From Geodermatophilus obscurus (GTDB lineage: Bacteria > Actinomycetota > Actinomycetes > Mycobacteriales > Geodermatophilaceae): DNA of 64,000 nucleotides. The position numbers and the translations under genes are program-made. This document shows positions 1-9,215 of this stretch, one piece after another (positions within the stretch are counted from its first letter, which is position 1; every line of letters begins with the position of its first letter). The DNA lies in the NCBI RefSeq assembly GCF_900115395.1, contig NZ_FOWE01000004.1, forward strand, positions 1 to 64,000. The letters run 5' to 3'. The notes beneath the pieces were generated by a model. The model searched no databases. It saw nothing but the letters and a program-made list of their open reading frames with translations, and was not told where the DNA came from.

Positions 1-747
1 CAGATGACGCTGGCCGACGGCACCGAGCTGTCCCCGGCGCTGGGCATCGGCGCGTTCGTGGAGAAGACGCTGGTGCACTCCGGTCAGTGCACGAAGGTCG
101 ACCCCGAGACCCCGGCCACCGCCGCCGGACTGCTCGGCTGCGGCGTGATGGCCGGCGTCGGCGCGGCGATCAACACCGGCGGCGTGCAGCGGGGGGAGTC
201 GGTGGCGGTGTTCGGCTGCGGCGGGGTCGGCGATGCCGCGATCGCCGGCGCGAAGCTAGCCGGGGCGACGACGATCGTCGCCGTCGACGTCGACGACCGG
301 AAGCTGCAGTGGGCGCGGCAGTTCGGCGCCACCCACACGGTCAACTCCCGGCAGAGCGACCCGGTCGAGGCGATCAGGGGCTTCACCGGCGGCTTCGGTG
401 TCGACGTCGCCATCGACGCCGTCGGCCGCCCGGAGGTGTTCACCCAGGCCTTCTACGCCCGCGACCTCGCCGGGCGGGTCGTGCTGGTCGGCGTCCCCAC
501 CCCCGACATGCAGCTCACCCTGCCGATGATCGAGCTGTTCGGCCGCGGCGGGGCGCTGAAGTCCTCCTGGTACGGCGACTGCCTGCCCTCCCGCGACTTC
601 CCGATGCTGGCCGACCTGTACCGGCAGGGCCGCTTCCCGCTGGCGGACTTCGTCACCGAGACCGTCGGCCTCGACGACGTCGAGGCCGCGTTCGAGAAGA
701 TGCACCGGGGCGAGGTCCTGCGCTCGGTGGTCGTGCTCGAGAAGTGA
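1..747 (+). CDS. mscR: S-(hydroxymethyl)mycothiol dehydrogenase, C-terminal part (partial at window edge)
   Basis: The reading frame is already open at base 1, so the N-terminus lies outside the window. About 248 residues are visible, against roughly 360 for the family. The visible part has a GxGxxG-type NAD-binding segment ([10 protein letters not shown]) about 70 residues in and the typical C-terminus of zinc-dependent class III-like alcohol dehydrogenases. The family oxidises the formaldehyde-mycothiol adduct in actinobacteria. The assignment to the mycothiol branch rests on overall resemblance and on the coupled downstream hydrolase, a common partner. The catalytic zinc Cys/His residues would be upstream and cannot be checked. 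Confidence 0.85.
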   Translation, partial: QMTLADGTELSPALGIGAFVEKTLVHSGQCTKVDPETPATAAGLLGCGVMAGVGAAINTGGVQRGESVAVFGCGGVGDAAIAGAKLAGATTIVAVDVDDRKLQWARQFGATHTVNSRQSDPVEAIRGFTGGFGVDVAIDAVGRPEVFTQAFYARDLAGRVVLVGVPTPDMQLTLPMIELFGRGGALKSSWYGDCLPSRDFPMLADLYRQGRFPLADFVTETVGLDDVEAAFEKMHRGEVLRSVVVLEK

Positions 748-1352
748 CCGCCCGCATCGAGAAGGCCGTGATCAGCGGGGTGTTCAGCCTCGACGGTCAG
801 GACTTCGACGTCGACAACAACGTCTGGCTGGTCGGCAACGACGACGAGGTGCTCGTCATCGACGCCCCGCACCGTGCCGAGCCGATCGTCGAGGCCGTCG
901 GCGGACGGAAGGTCACCGCGATCGTGCTCACCCACGGGCACAACGACCACGTCACCGCGGCGGTCGACCTGCGCGCGGCCACCGGCGCGCCGGTCTGGAT
1001 GCACCTGGCCGACCGGATGCTGTGGGAGATGGTCCATCCCGACGCGCTGCCGGACGAGGCGCTGGCGGAGGGGACCCGGTTCCGTGTGGCCGGCACCTCG
1101 CTGACCGCGCTGCACACCCCCGGTCACAGCCCGGGCAGCACCTGTCTGCACGCCCCCGACCTCGCGGCGGTGTTCACCGGCGACACGCTGTTCCACGGCG
1201 GCCCGGGCGCGACCGGCCGCAGCTTCAGCGACCACCCGACGATCGTGCGGTCCATCCGCAGCCGGCTGCTGACCCTGCACGGCGACACCGTGGTGCACAC
1301 CGGCCACGGCGAGGACACCAGGATCTCCGCCGAGCTCGGCACCGTGCAGTAG
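744..1352 (+). CDS. MBL-fold metallo-hydrolase (glyoxalase II-like)
   Basis: This 202-residue protein starts at a GTG that overlaps the upstream stop codon (GTGA), so it is translationally coupled to the dehydrogenase. It carries the metal-binding signature THGHNDH at residues 63-69, a second-shell TPGH (His128) and the bridging Asp in FTGDTLF (Asp147). These define a complete dinuclear metal site of the glyoxalase II type. In actinobacteria this gene commonly follows the mycothiol formaldehyde dehydrogenase. By inference it hydrolyses the S-formylmycothiol product, releasing formate and mycothiol. Other thioester substrates are possible. Confidence 0.85.
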   Translation: MTARIEKAVISGVFSLDGQDFDVDNNVWLVGNDDEVLVIDAPHRAEPIVEAVGGRKVTAIVLTHGHNDHVTAAVDLRAATGAPVWMHLADRMLWEMVHPDALPDEALAEGTRFRVAGTSLTALHTPGHSPGSTCLHAPDLAAVFTGDTLFHGGPGATGRSFSDHPTIVRSIRSRLLTLHGDTVVHTGHGEDTRISAELGTVQ

Positions 1353-1382
1353 CGGGCGCCCGGCCGGTGTCGGCCGCCGGGC

Positions 1383-1751
1383 TCAGGCCCGGTCCGCGCC
1401 GTCCCCGGTCGTGGTCGCGCCGCCGGTTTCCGGGGTGGTCTCCGGCGGCGTCCCGGGGGTGGTCTCCGGCGGTGTCGTGCGCTCCAGGCGCTGGCGGATC
1501 GCGGCGACGTTGAGCGCGAGGTCCTCCAGCGCCTCGACCGCACGGGTGGCGAGGGCGAACGTGAGGTTCTCGCGCCGCTCCTCGGCACTCGGCTCGCGAC
1601 GGCGCTCCCACGGAGCCGAGGGGCGGTCGGTCGCCCGCGCCCACGGGTCGTCGTCGCGGGCGGAGTCGCCGCGGGGGGACTCGAACAGCCCGCGGAGCAT
1701 CCGCTGGGCCATGTCGAGGAACTCGCTGGGGTCGGGACGGTCGGCGGGCAT
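1383..1751 (-). CDS. conserved hypothetical protein, 122 aa
   Basis: No named domain was recognised. The N-terminal half is helical and charged; a stretch around residues 55-90 (RRENLTFALATRAVEALEDL) predicts an amphipathic helix. The C-terminus is a low-complexity Thr/Pro/Glu tail made of repeated TTPETTP-like units. There is no signal peptide or membrane segment, so it is probably cytosolic. A strong GGAGAGGAG Shine-Dalgarno sits before the ATG at 1751. It converges with the upstream hydrolase and diverges from purF. Function unknown. Confidence 0.7.
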   Translation of the reverse strand: MPADRPDPSEFLDMAQRMLRGLFESPRGDSARDDDPWARATDRPSAPWERRREPSAEERRENLTFALATRAVEALEDLALNVAAIRQRLERTTPPETTPGTPPETTPETGGATTTGDGADRA

Positions 1752-1874
1752 GGGGGGCTCCTCTCCACCTACCGCAGGTCAACGCGCCGGACCCCGGGTG
1801 GGGTTCCCGCCGGCGCACCGCCGGGTGGTGCGCGCCACCCGGCAGGACCCCCGACCGCCGGTAGGCTCGGGGGT

Positions 1875-3443
1875 GTGCCTCGCGGTGACGGACGGCTGAC
1901 GCACGCCCTCGACCCCTCTGCTCCCGGTCCCCAGGACGCCTGTGGCGTCTTCGGGGTCTGGGCGCCGGGGGAGGAGGTCGCGAAGCTGACCTACTTCGGC
2001 CTGTACGCCCTCCAGCACCGCGGTCAGGAGGCGGCCGGGATCGCGGTGTCCGACGGGGCCTCCGTGGTCGTCTACAAGGACCTCGGGCTGGTCAGCCAGG
2101 TCTTCGACGAGTCCACCCTCGGCAGCCTGCGCGGCCACCTCGCCGTCGGCCACACCCGGTACTCGACCACCGGATCCTCGACGTGGGAGAACGCCCAGCC
2201 GACGTTCCGCACGACCGACGCCGGCACCGGCCTGGCGCTGTGCCACAACGGCAACCTGGTCAACACCCAGGAGCTGGCCAGCCGCGCCGCCGACGCCGGG
2301 GTCCCCGGCGCCTTCGCCGCCACGACCGACTCCGACCTGGTCACCTCGCTGATCGCCGCCCGCCCGGACATGAGCGTCGAGGCCGCGGCCATGGAGGTGC
2401 TGCCGCAGCTGCGCGGCGCGTTCAGCCTCACCTTCATGGACGAGGACACCCTCTACGCCGCCCGCGACCCGCAGGGCGTGCGCCCGCTGGTGCTCGGCCG
2501 CCTCGAGCGCGGCTGGGTGGTCGCCAGCGAGACCGCGGCCCTCGACATCGTCGGTGCCTCCGTCGTCCGCGAGGTCGAGCCCGGCGAGCTGCTGGCGATC
2601 GACGAGAACGGCCTGCGCAGCCAGCACTTCGCGCCCGCCGAGCCCAAGGGCTGCGTCTTCGAGTACGTCTACCTGGCCCGCCCCGACACCACGATCGGCG
2701 GCCGCGGGGTGCACGCCGCCCGCGTCGAGATCGGCCGGCGGCTGGCGCGGGAGCACCCCGCCGACGCCGACCTGGTCATCCCCGTCCCGGAGTCGGGCAC
2801 CCCGGCCGCGGTCGGGTACGCCGAGGCGTCGGGCATCCCCTACGGGCTGGGCCTGGTCAAGAACTCCTACGTCGGGCGCACCTTCATCCAGCCCAGCCAG
2901 ACCATCCGCCAGCTGGGCATCCGGCTGAAGCTCAACCCGCTGCGCGACGTCATCCGCGGCAAGCGGCTGGTCGTCGTCGACGACTCGATCGTGCGCGGCA
3001 ACACCCAGCGCGCGCTCATCCGCATGCTCCGCGAGGCCGGTGCCCTCGAGGTGCACGTGCGCATCTCCTCACCCCCGGTGAAGTGGCCGTGCTTCTACGG
3101 CATCGACTTCGCCAGCCGTGCCGAGCTCGTCGCCAACGGCCTCGACGTCGACGGCGTGCGCGCCTCCATCAACGCCGACTCGCTGGGCTACGTCTCCGAG
3201 CAGGGGCTCATCGCCGCCACCGAGCAGCCGGCGACCCGGCTGTGCACCGCGTGCTTCACCGGCCAGTACCCGATCCCGCTCGGCGACGCGGGCGTGGTCG
3301 GCAAGCACGTGCTGGAGGGCATCGGCCGCACGCCCATGCCGAAGGTGTCCGAGGCGGAGCGGGCGGTCAGCGGCTGGACCGGGCAGCAGGCCGGCAGCCC
3401 CACGGTGCCCGGCGGTGCCGACGACGCCCTGCGGCGTCCGTGA
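1875..3443 (+). CDS. purF: amidophosphoribosyltransferase
   Basis: This 522-residue enzyme makes 5-phosphoribosylamine from PRPP and glutamine, the first committed step of purine synthesis. The glutaminase domain starts at Cys23 (CGVFG); the 22 residues before it are a propeptide that must be removed to expose the catalytic Cys, as in the actinobacterial/Bacillus class. The PRPP-binding loop VVVDDSIVRG lies near residue 365. Cysteines in the C-terminal part (CTACFTG and others) fit the Fe-S-containing class. GTG start. It overlaps purM by 4 nt, so the two purine genes are coupled. Confidence 0.97.
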   Translation: MPRGDGRLTHALDPSAPGPQDACGVFGVWAPGEEVAKLTYFGLYALQHRGQEAAGIAVSDGASVVVYKDLGLVSQVFDESTLGSLRGHLAVGHTRYSTTGSSTWENAQPTFRTTDAGTGLALCHNGNLVNTQELASRAADAGVPGAFAATTDSDLVTSLIAARPDMSVEAAAMEVLPQLRGAFSLTFMDEDTLYAARDPQGVRPLVLGRLERGWVVASETAALDIVGASVVREVEPGELLAIDENGLRSQHFAPAEPKGCVFEYVYLARPDTTIGGRGVHAARVEIGRRLAREHPADADLVIPVPESGTPAAVGYAEASGIPYGLGLVKNSYVGRTFIQPSQTIRQLGIRLKLNPLRDVIRGKRLVVVDDSIVRGNTQRALIRMLREAGALEVHVRISSPPVKWPCFYGIDFASRAELVANGLDVDGVRASINADSLGYVSEQGLIAATEQPATRLCTACFTGQYPIPLGDAGVVGKHVLEGIGRTPMPKVSEAERAVSGWTGQQAGSPTVPGGADDALRRP

Positions 3444-4507
3444 GCGCCGGCGGGTTCACCTACGCGGAGTCCGGCGTCGACATCGACGCCGGTGAGCGCG
3501 CCGTCACCCTCATGCGGACGGCGGTGGAACGCACCCGCCGCCCGGAGGTCGTCGGCGGGCTCGGCGGCTTCGCCGGGCTGTTCGCCCTCGACACCGCGCG
3601 CTACCGGCGCCCGCTGCTGGCCTCCTCCACCGACGGCGTCGGCACCAAGATCGCCCTCGCGCGGCAGCTGGACCGGCACGACACCGTGGGCATCGACCTG
3701 GTCGCCATGGTCGTCGACGACCTGGTGGCCTGCGGCGCCGAGCCGCTGTTCCTCCAGGACTACGTGGCCTGCGGGAAGGTCGTCCCCGAGCGGATCGCCG
3801 CGATCGTCACCGGGATCGCGGCCGGCTGCGAGCAGGCCGGGGCCGCGTTGGTCGGCGGGGAGACCGCCGAGCACGGCGACCTCATGGACGCCGACGAGTA
3901 CGACCTCGCCGCCACCGCCGTGGGCGTCGTCGAGGCCGACGCCGTCCTCGGCCCCGAGCGGGTGCGCGACGGCGACGCCGTCGTGGCGATGGCCGCCAGC
4001 GGGTTCCACTCCAACGGCTACTCCCTGGTCCGCCGCGTGGTCTCCGCCGCGGGGCTGGACCTCACCGGCACCCCGGCCGGGCTGGACCGGCCGCTGGGCG
4101 AGGTGCTGCTCGAGCCCACCCGCGTCTACGCGCGCGACTGCCTCGCGCTGGTCGGCGAGCTGGGGGTCGAGGGCGTGCACGCCTTCGCGCACATCACCGG
4201 CGGCGGGCTGGCCGGCAACACCGCGCGGGTCGTCCCCGGCGGGCTGACGGCCGTCCTGGACCGCGGCACCTGGGCGCTCCCGGCCGCGGTGTCCCTGCTC
4301 GAGGAGCACGGCGTCCCGCGGGCGGAGTCGGAGCGGGCGTTCAACTGCGGCGTCGGCATGGTCGCCGTCGTCGACGCGGCCGTGGCCGACCGCGCCGTCG
4401 GCCTGCTCACCGACCGCGGTGTCCCCGCGTGGGTCGCCGGCACCGTGGGCACCGGCGAGCCGGCCACCGGGCACACCGGCGCCCGGCTGGTGGGCAGCTA
4501 CCGCTGA
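3440..4507 (+). CDS. purM: phosphoribosylformylglycinamidine cyclo-ligase (AIR synthetase)
   Basis: This 355-residue protein begins at a GTG overlapping the purF stop. It closes the imidazole ring of purines with ATP, converting FGAM to AIR. The glycine-rich STDGVGTKIALA motif (about residues 63-75), the GGETAEHGD segment and the ASGFHSNGYSLVR motif are hallmarks of the PurM ATP-grasp-like fold. Length is normal (about 350). It lies directly downstream of purF and upstream of a hairpin, so the operon probably ends here. Confidence 0.97.
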   Translation: MSAGGFTYAESGVDIDAGERAVTLMRTAVERTRRPEVVGGLGGFAGLFALDTARYRRPLLASSTDGVGTKIALARQLDRHDTVGIDLVAMVVDDLVACGAEPLFLQDYVACGKVVPERIAAIVTGIAAGCEQAGAALVGGETAEHGDLMDADEYDLAATAVGVVEADAVLGPERVRDGDAVVAMAASGFHSNGYSLVRRVVSAAGLDLTGTPAGLDRPLGEVLLEPTRVYARDCLALVGELGVEGVHAFAHITGGGLAGNTARVVPGGLTAVLDRGTWALPAAVSLLEEHGVPRAESERAFNCGVGMVAVVDAAVADRAVGLLTDRGVPAWVAGTVGTGEPATGHTGARLVGSYR

Positions 4508-4511
4508 CGAA

Positions 4512-4567
4512 GGACCCCGGTCCCCCTCACCCCTCGCGAGCTCGGGGCGAGCCTTTGGACCGGGGCC
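4512..4567. terminator. hairpin between purM and the DUF3073 gene
   Basis: Arms CCCCGGTCC (4515-4523) and GGACCGGGG (4557-4565) pair perfectly over 9 bp, with a smaller GC-rich inverted repeat in the loop. The position between two convergent genes suits a bidirectional terminator. No T-run follows, as is usual at high GC. Confidence 0.55.
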
Positions 4568-4598
4568 GATCAGGCGTCGGCGGTGCTACGGCCGGCGG

Positions 4599-4817
4599 TC
4601 AGCGACTGGCCGCCCAGTCGTCGTCGTCGGCGTCGTCCGCCCACCGGTCGGTGTACTCGTCGTCGTCCTCGTCGTCGTCCTTGGCCGCCGGAGCGGTGTA
4701 CGTCGACGGAGACCCGGCCAGCTCGCGCTGCAGCGCGGAGAGGTCGGTGTTGGGTGAGCTGTACTTGAGCTCACGGGCCACGCGTGTCTGCTTGGCCTTC
4801 GCTCGGCCGCGCCCCAT
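4599..4817 (-). CDS. DUF3073 family small acidic-tailed protein
   Basis: This 72-residue protein has an Arg/Lys-rich N-terminus (MGRGRAKAKQT) followed by a conserved ARELKYSS segment and ends in a run of Asp/Glu. This is the pattern of the DUF3073 family, which is restricted to actinobacteria and of unknown function. The start at 4817 was chosen because the family begins at MGRGRAK and a GAGGGGGT ribosome site lies 8 nt upstream; a longer frame exists but adds 14 non-family residues. The location after purM and before an amino acid dehydrogenase matches the known actinomycete order. Confidence 0.88.
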   Translation of the reverse strand: MGRGRAKAKQTRVARELKYSSPNTDLSALQRELAGSPSTYTAPAAKDDDEDDDEYTDRWADDADDDDWAASR

Positions 4818-5003
4818 CGGCTCGACCCCCTCATAACGGAGAACGGGAGCCCAGCTCACGGGCTGGACGGCCCGCGTGGCGACCCCGACTGAGTGACTGT
4901 GTCTTGAGCAAGACTACGACACGAGCCGGTCGCGGGCACGGGTCCTCCCCCCGCGGTCCCCCGACCGTGGCGTGGTACGCGCCACCCCGCCGCCGGGGTG
5001 GGG

Positions 5004-6068
5004 TCAGCGCGGCAGGCGGATGCCGGCCAGCCGGCCCACGGAACGGATGCGCTCCTCGGCGAGCCGGTCGGCCGCGGCGGCGGGGGAGACCCCCTCGGCG
5101 GCGGCCGTCTCGAACACCCGGAGGGCGACGTCGAAGATGCCCGCGGCCCTGGCCTCGGCGCGGGCGAAGGAGAACCCGTGCCGCTCGTCCTCGACCTGGA
5201 TGACGCCGCCGGCGTTCACCAGGTAGTCCGGCGCGTAGAGGATCCCGCGGCGGGTGAGCTGGTCGGAGACGCCCTCGTGGGCCAGCTGGTTGTTCGCCCC
5301 GCCGCAGACCACCTCGGCCGACAGCGCGGCCACGGTCTCGTCGTCGAGCGCGCCGCCGAGCGCGCACGGCGCGTAGACGTCGGCCGGGGTGCGCACCAGC
5401 GCGGCGGTGTCGGCCGCGACCTCGACGCCGGGGTGCCGCGCCCTCACCCGCGCCACGGCGGCGGGGTCGACGTCGGTGACCACGACGTCGGCGCCGTCGG
5501 CCACCAGCCGGTCGACGAGCCAGCTGCCCACCTTGCCGACGCCGGCGACGGCGACCGTGCGGCCGGAGAGCGACGGCGTGCCCCAGCGGTGCTGCGCGGC
5601 CGCGCGCATCCCCTGGAAGACGCCGAAGGCGGTGAGCACGGAGGAGTCGCCGCAGCCGCCGTTGACCTCCGAGCGGCCGTGGGCGAAGCGCGTCTCGCGG
5701 GCGACCAGGTCGAGGTCGGCGTTGGTCGTGCCCACGTCGCAGGCGGTGAGGTACCGCCCACCGAGCGCCTCGACGAACCGGCCGTAGGCGCGCAGCAGGT
5801 CCTCGCGCTTGTCGGTGCGCGGGTCGCCGATGACCACGGCCTTGCCACCGCCGAGGTCCAGGCCGGCGAGGCTGTTCTTGTAGGTCATCGCGCGGGCCAG
5901 GCGCAGGGCGTCGGCGACCGCCTCGTCCTCGGTGGCGTAGGGGTGGAACCGCGTCCCGCCGAGGGCAGGGCCCAGGGCGGTCGAGTGGATCGCGATCACC
6001 GCCCGCAGGCCGGAGCCCGGGTCGGAGCAGAAGACCACCTGTTCGGCACCGGAGGCGAGGACGTCCAC
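5004..6068 (-). CDS. vdh: valine/leucine dehydrogenase (Glu/Leu/Phe/Val dehydrogenase family)
   Basis: This 354-residue NAD-dependent enzyme oxidatively deaminates branched-chain amino acids to 2-oxo acids and ammonia. The catalytic Lys sits in [10 protein letters not shown] (Lys76), and a Rossmann motif GVGKVGSW lies near residue 170. NGGCGDSS and the C-terminal CGGANNQL motif are family signatures. The GTG at 6068 was chosen over a frame extending to 6200, because the extra 44 residues are not family-like and AGGGTGGT lies upstream. Streptomyces valine dehydrogenase is about the same length. Leucine or phenylalanine preference cannot be excluded from sequence alone. Confidence 0.88.
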   Translation of the reverse strand: MDVLASGAEQVVFCSDPGSGLRAVIAIHSTALGPALGGTRFHPYATEDEAVADALRLARAMTYKNSLAGLDLGGGKAVVIGDPRTDKREDLLRAYGRFVEALGGRYLTACDVGTTNADLDLVARETRFAHGRSEVNGGCGDSSVLTAFGVFQGMRAAAQHRWGTPSLSGRTVAVAGVGKVGSWLVDRLVADGADVVVTDVDPAAVARVRARHPGVEVAADTAALVRTPADVYAPCALGGALDDETVAALSAEVVCGGANNQLAHEGVSDQLTRRGILYAPDYLVNAGGVIQVEDERHGFSFARAEARAAGIFDVALRVFETAAAEGVSPAAAADRLAEERIRSVGRLAGIRLPR

Positions 6069-6301
6069 GGGCGACCACCCTAGAGCGCGACCCGCCGGCG
6101 TCTGTGATGCGCCCGACACGCGGGCGGCGGGGCTCAAGGACCGCGCTCCCCGTGTCGACAAGTGTTGTGACGGATGTGGGTGACGGTGCCGTGGGGTCAC
6201 GGTTGCGTCCTGTGCCGCGTGGTGCGCCGGTGACGTGTGGTGACCGGTGCGACGCTGGTGCCCGTCACCACGACCACCCCCTCTTCCCCAGGGAGCGCTC
6301 G

Positions 6302-7675
6302 ATGCCGCAGAGCCGATCCGGCCGGCGACCCCCCGGTCGTCCCGCCGCGGCCCGCACGCACCGCCGTTCGGTGCGTGCCGCGCTGGCCGGCCTGCTCACC
6401 GGCGCGGTCCTGCTCGGGACCGCCGGGCCGGCGCTGGCCGTGCCCGAGCCGCCGCCCAACCCGACCGACGAGCAGCTCGCCGGCGCGGAGGCCGAGAAGG
6501 AGGCCGCCGCCGCCGAGGTCGGCCGGCTGCAGGCCGAGGTCGCGCTGGCCCAGACCGAGCTCGAGCGGCTGGGGCTGCAGGCCGAGGCGGCCGGCACCGC
6601 CTACATGGCCGCCGAGGAGGCCCTGCAGATGGCGCAGGCCGCCGCCGACCAGGCCGCCGCCGACCTCGAGGCCGCCACCGCCGCCGTCGACGCGGCGATC
6701 GGCCGCATCGGCGGCTACGCCCGGGACAGCTACGTCAACGGCAGCACCCTCACGACCGCGGCCGCGCTGCTGGACTCCGCCGGGCCCGGCGAGCTGGTGC
6801 AGCGGGCCGCGATGCTCGAGTACGTCGGCGAGATCCAGGTCGACGCCCTCGAGGAGCTCGAGATCGCGCGGGTCCGGCAGGCCAACGCCGAGTCCTCGGC
6901 CCGCGTCACCCGCGACCAGATGGCCGAGGCCGAGGAGCAGGCCGCCGCCGCCAAGGCCACCGCCGACGCGCAGGTCGCCGCGCAGCAGGACGCCGTCGCC
7001 GCCGCCGAGGCCGACAAGGCCGCCCTCGACCAGCAGCTGCAGGACGCCCAGATCCGCCTGCTGGAGCTGCAGGGCGCCCGCGACGCCTACGCCCAGTGGC
7101 AGCAGCAGAAGGCGGCTGAGGAGGCCGCCGCCGCAGCCGCGGCCGCCCGCGCCGCGGAGGAGGCCGCCGCCCTGGCCGCGGCCGCGCGCCGGGCCGCCGC
7201 CTCGGAGAGCAGCTCCGGGGGCTCCGCGGCCGGGACGTCGGCCGGGTCGGCCGGGTCGTCCGGCGGGTCGGGCGCGTACGTCAAGCCGACCTCCGGCCGG
7301 ACGTCGAGCTGCTTCGGCTTCCGCTGGGGGACCCTGCACGGCGGCGTGGACATCGCCGCCCCGATCGGGACGCCGATCTACGCCGCCGCCTCCGGCACGG
7401 TGGCCCGCACCGGCCCGGCCACCGGGTTCGGCCTGGCCGTCTACATCCGGGGCGACGACGGCGCGGTGACCGTGTACGGCCACGTCAACGCCGAGTACGT
7501 CCGCAAGGGCGAGCGCGTCACCGCCGGCGAGCTGATCGCCGAGGTCGGCAACCGGGGCCAGTCCACCGGCCCGCACCTGCACTTCGAGGTGCACCCGTCG
7601 GGGTCCCTGCACGGCGGGCAGGTCGACCCGGTGGCGTGGCTGCGCGGCCGCGGGGTGAGCATCGGCGGCTGCTGA
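6302..7675 (+). CDS. secreted M23 peptidoglycan endopeptidase with coiled-coil domain
   Basis: This 457-residue protein has a twin-Arg-flavoured N-terminus and signal peptide ending near ALAVPEP (about residue 45). A long Ala/Glu/Gln-rich coiled coil follows (about 50-300), then a short Ser/Gly linker. The C-terminal LytM/M23 domain has zinc-ligand motifs HGGVD (about 345) and HLHFE (about 425). The layout matches RipA/EnvC/NlpD-like proteins that cut or regulate cutting of peptidoglycan during division. Both zinc-binding motifs are intact, so it may be an active hydrolase. The start ATG is preceded by GGGAG; the open frame extends upstream but without signal-peptide logic. Confidence 0.88.
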   Translation: MPQSRSGRRPPGRPAAARTHRRSVRAALAGLLTGAVLLGTAGPALAVPEPPPNPTDEQLAGAEAEKEAAAAEVGRLQAEVALAQTELERLGLQAEAAGTAYMAAEEALQMAQAAADQAAADLEAATAAVDAAIGRIGGYARDSYVNGSTLTTAAALLDSAGPGELVQRAAMLEYVGEIQVDALEELEIARVRQANAESSARVTRDQMAEAEEQAAAAKATADAQVAAQQDAVAAAEADKAALDQQLQDAQIRLLELQGARDAYAQWQQQKAAEEAAAAAAAARAAEEAAALAAAARRAAASESSSGGSAAGTSAGSAGSSGGSGAYVKPTSGRTSSCFGFRWGTLHGGVDIAAPIGTPIYAAASGTVARTGPATGFGLAVYIRGDDGAVTVYGHVNAEYVRKGERVTAGELIAEVGNRGQSTGPHLHFEVHPSGSLHGGQVDPVAWLRGRGVSIGGC

Positions 7676-7737
7676 GGGAGGACCCCTGCCCCGTCACTCG
7701 TGCTCGCGGCGGGACCCTGCAGGGGGTCCGTCCCTCA
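7673..7737. terminator. bidirectional hairpin between M23 gene and lipoprotein gene
   Basis: The arm TGAGGGAGGACCCCTGC (from 7673) pairs imperfectly with GCAGGGGGTCCGTCCCTCA (ending 7737). The hairpin contains both convergent stop codons. A related GC-rich GCAG..GGGTCCCTCAGG string recurs near 58881 between two other convergent genes. Confidence 0.5.
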
Positions 7738-8289
7738 GGTGGTGGGCGCCGGGGTGCCGGTGCCGCAGTTGGCGGCGCCGAACTCCTGGACGGCGGTGCC
7801 GTCGGGGCCGTTGGCGACCGAGACGAACTGCTGGGCGGCGCCCTGCAGCTGCGTCTGGCCCTCGGGGGTGGTGACGTCGACGGAGCCGGCGGTGTCGGCG
7901 AACGCCTGCACCGCGTCACCCACGGCCTGCCACGCCGACGCGATCTCGGCCGGCGGCTGGACGCTGTCGAAGGCGCCGGCGGCCTGCTGCAGCAGGGGCG
8001 GCAGCTGCTCGGGGGTGGCGCTGGTCAGCTGGTTGCCGAGCTCGTTGAACGAGGCGGCCTGGGCGCAGAACTGGGCGACGGCGGGGTCGTCGCTGGTACT
8101 CGGCGCGGGGGCCGAGCTGCTCTCCTCGCTCGTCGTCCCCGACGCCGACGCGCTCGAGCTGCTGGTGTCGGCGCTGGTCGACTCGGCCGCCTCCTCGGCC
8201 TCGGGGCCGCCGCCGCTACAGGCGGTGAGCAGGACGGCGGCGGCCGCGGCGACCAGACCGGATCGGGACCGGGACGTCAGGGAGCGCAT
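7735..8289 (-). CDS. lipoprotein, unknown function
   Basis: This 184-residue protein has a lipoprotein signal peptide with lipobox LLTAC (Cys24), so it is likely lipid-anchored outside the membrane. A Ser/Glu/Ala-rich linker follows to about residue 65, then a helical domain of about 115 residues with two cysteines (QFCAQAA and NCGTG) that could form a disulfide. No named family was recognised. It is divergent from the adjacent MBL gene, with starts about 50 bp apart. Confidence 0.72.
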   Translation of the reverse strand: MRSLTSRSRSGLVAAAAAVLLTACSGGGPEAEEAAESTSADTSSSSASASGTTSEESSSAPAPSTSDDPAVAQFCAQAASFNELGNQLTSATPEQLPPLLQQAAGAFDSVQPPAEIASAWQAVGDAVQAFADTAGSVDVTTPEGQTQLQGAAQQFVSVANGPDGTAVQEFGAANCGTGTPAPTT

Positions 8290-8339
8290 GCGCCGAGGCT
8301 AACCGCCGGGCAGGCGGCCCGCCCCGCCGCGCGGCTACC

Positions 8340-9215
8340 GTGCCGGACGTGCGCGCCCCGGCAGACCCCCGTGCCACCTGGGACCTCCCCGCCCCCGGCA
8401 GCCTCCCCCGGACGGCGGAGCTGGAGCCCCTGGTCACCCGCGTGCTGGCACCCAACCCGTCGGGGATGACCCTCGACGGCACCAACACCTACCTCGTCGG
8501 CGCACCCGGCAGCGGGCGGGCCGTCGTCGTCGACCCCGGGCCCGACGACCCCGCCCACCTGGCCGCGGTGGAGGAGGCCCTGGCCGCCCGCGACGCGCGC
8601 TGCGTCGCCGTCCTGGTCACCCACCACCACGGCGACCACGCCGAGGCCGCCCTGCCGTGGGGCGCCCGGTTCGGGGCGCAGGTGGCCGCGGCCGACGCGG
8701 CCGTGGCGGGCCCGGGCGGGCGGGTCCTCGGGGCCGGCGAGCGGCTGGGGCTGGCCGGCACCGTGCTCGGCGTCGTCCCCACGCCCGGGCACACCGCCGA
8801 CCACCTGGCCTTCCGGCTGGAGTCCGGGGCGGTGCTGGTGGGCGACCACGTGCTCGGCCGTGGCACGTCGGTGGTGACGCACCCCGAGGGCGACGTCGTC
8901 GCCTACCTGGAGTCGCTGCGCCGCGTGCACGACCTGGGCCCCAGCGCGCTGTACTGCGGGCACGGGCCCGAGCTGACCGAGGACCCGGGCGCCGTCCTCG
9001 ACTACTACCTGGCGCACCGCGCCTTCCGGGAGTCACAGCTGCTGGCGTCGCTGGTGCGCGGGGCGGGCACCGTCGACGCGCTGGTGGCCGACGTCTACGC
9101 CGAGGTGCCCCGGGCGCTGTGGCCGGCGGCCGCGCAGTCGACCCGCGCCACGCTGGCCAAGCTCGCCGCCGAGGGGCACGTCGAGCTCGACGGCGACCGG
9201 GTGGGGCTGCCGTGA
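8340..9215 (+). CDS. MBL-fold hydrolase with C-terminal winged helix (LACTB2-like)
   Basis: This 291-residue protein has NTYLV near residue 50, the metal motif THHHGDH (about 98-104), TPGHT (about 145) and GDHVLG (about 168). The last 60 residues resemble the winged-helix tail of LACTB2/RNase-like MBL proteins (VDALVADVYAEVP, STRATLAKLAAEGHVE). In that family the domain acts as an endoribonuclease or thioesterase-like hydrolase; here the substrate is unknown. It is the first gene of a three-gene run joined by 4-nt overlaps with an AMP-ligase and a GMC oxidoreductase. Confidence 0.82.
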   Translation: MPDVRAPADPRATWDLPAPGSLPRTAELEPLVTRVLAPNPSGMTLDGTNTYLVGAPGSGRAVVVDPGPDDPAHLAAVEEALAARDARCVAVLVTHHHGDHAEAALPWGARFGAQVAAADAAVAGPGGRVLGAGERLGLAGTVLGVVPTPGHTADHLAFRLESGAVLVGDHVLGRGTSVVTHPEGDVVAYLESLRRVHDLGPSALYCGHGPELTEDPGAVLDYYLAHRAFRESQLLASLVRGAGTVDALVADVYAEVPRALWPAAAQSTRATLAKLAAEGHVELDGDRVGLP

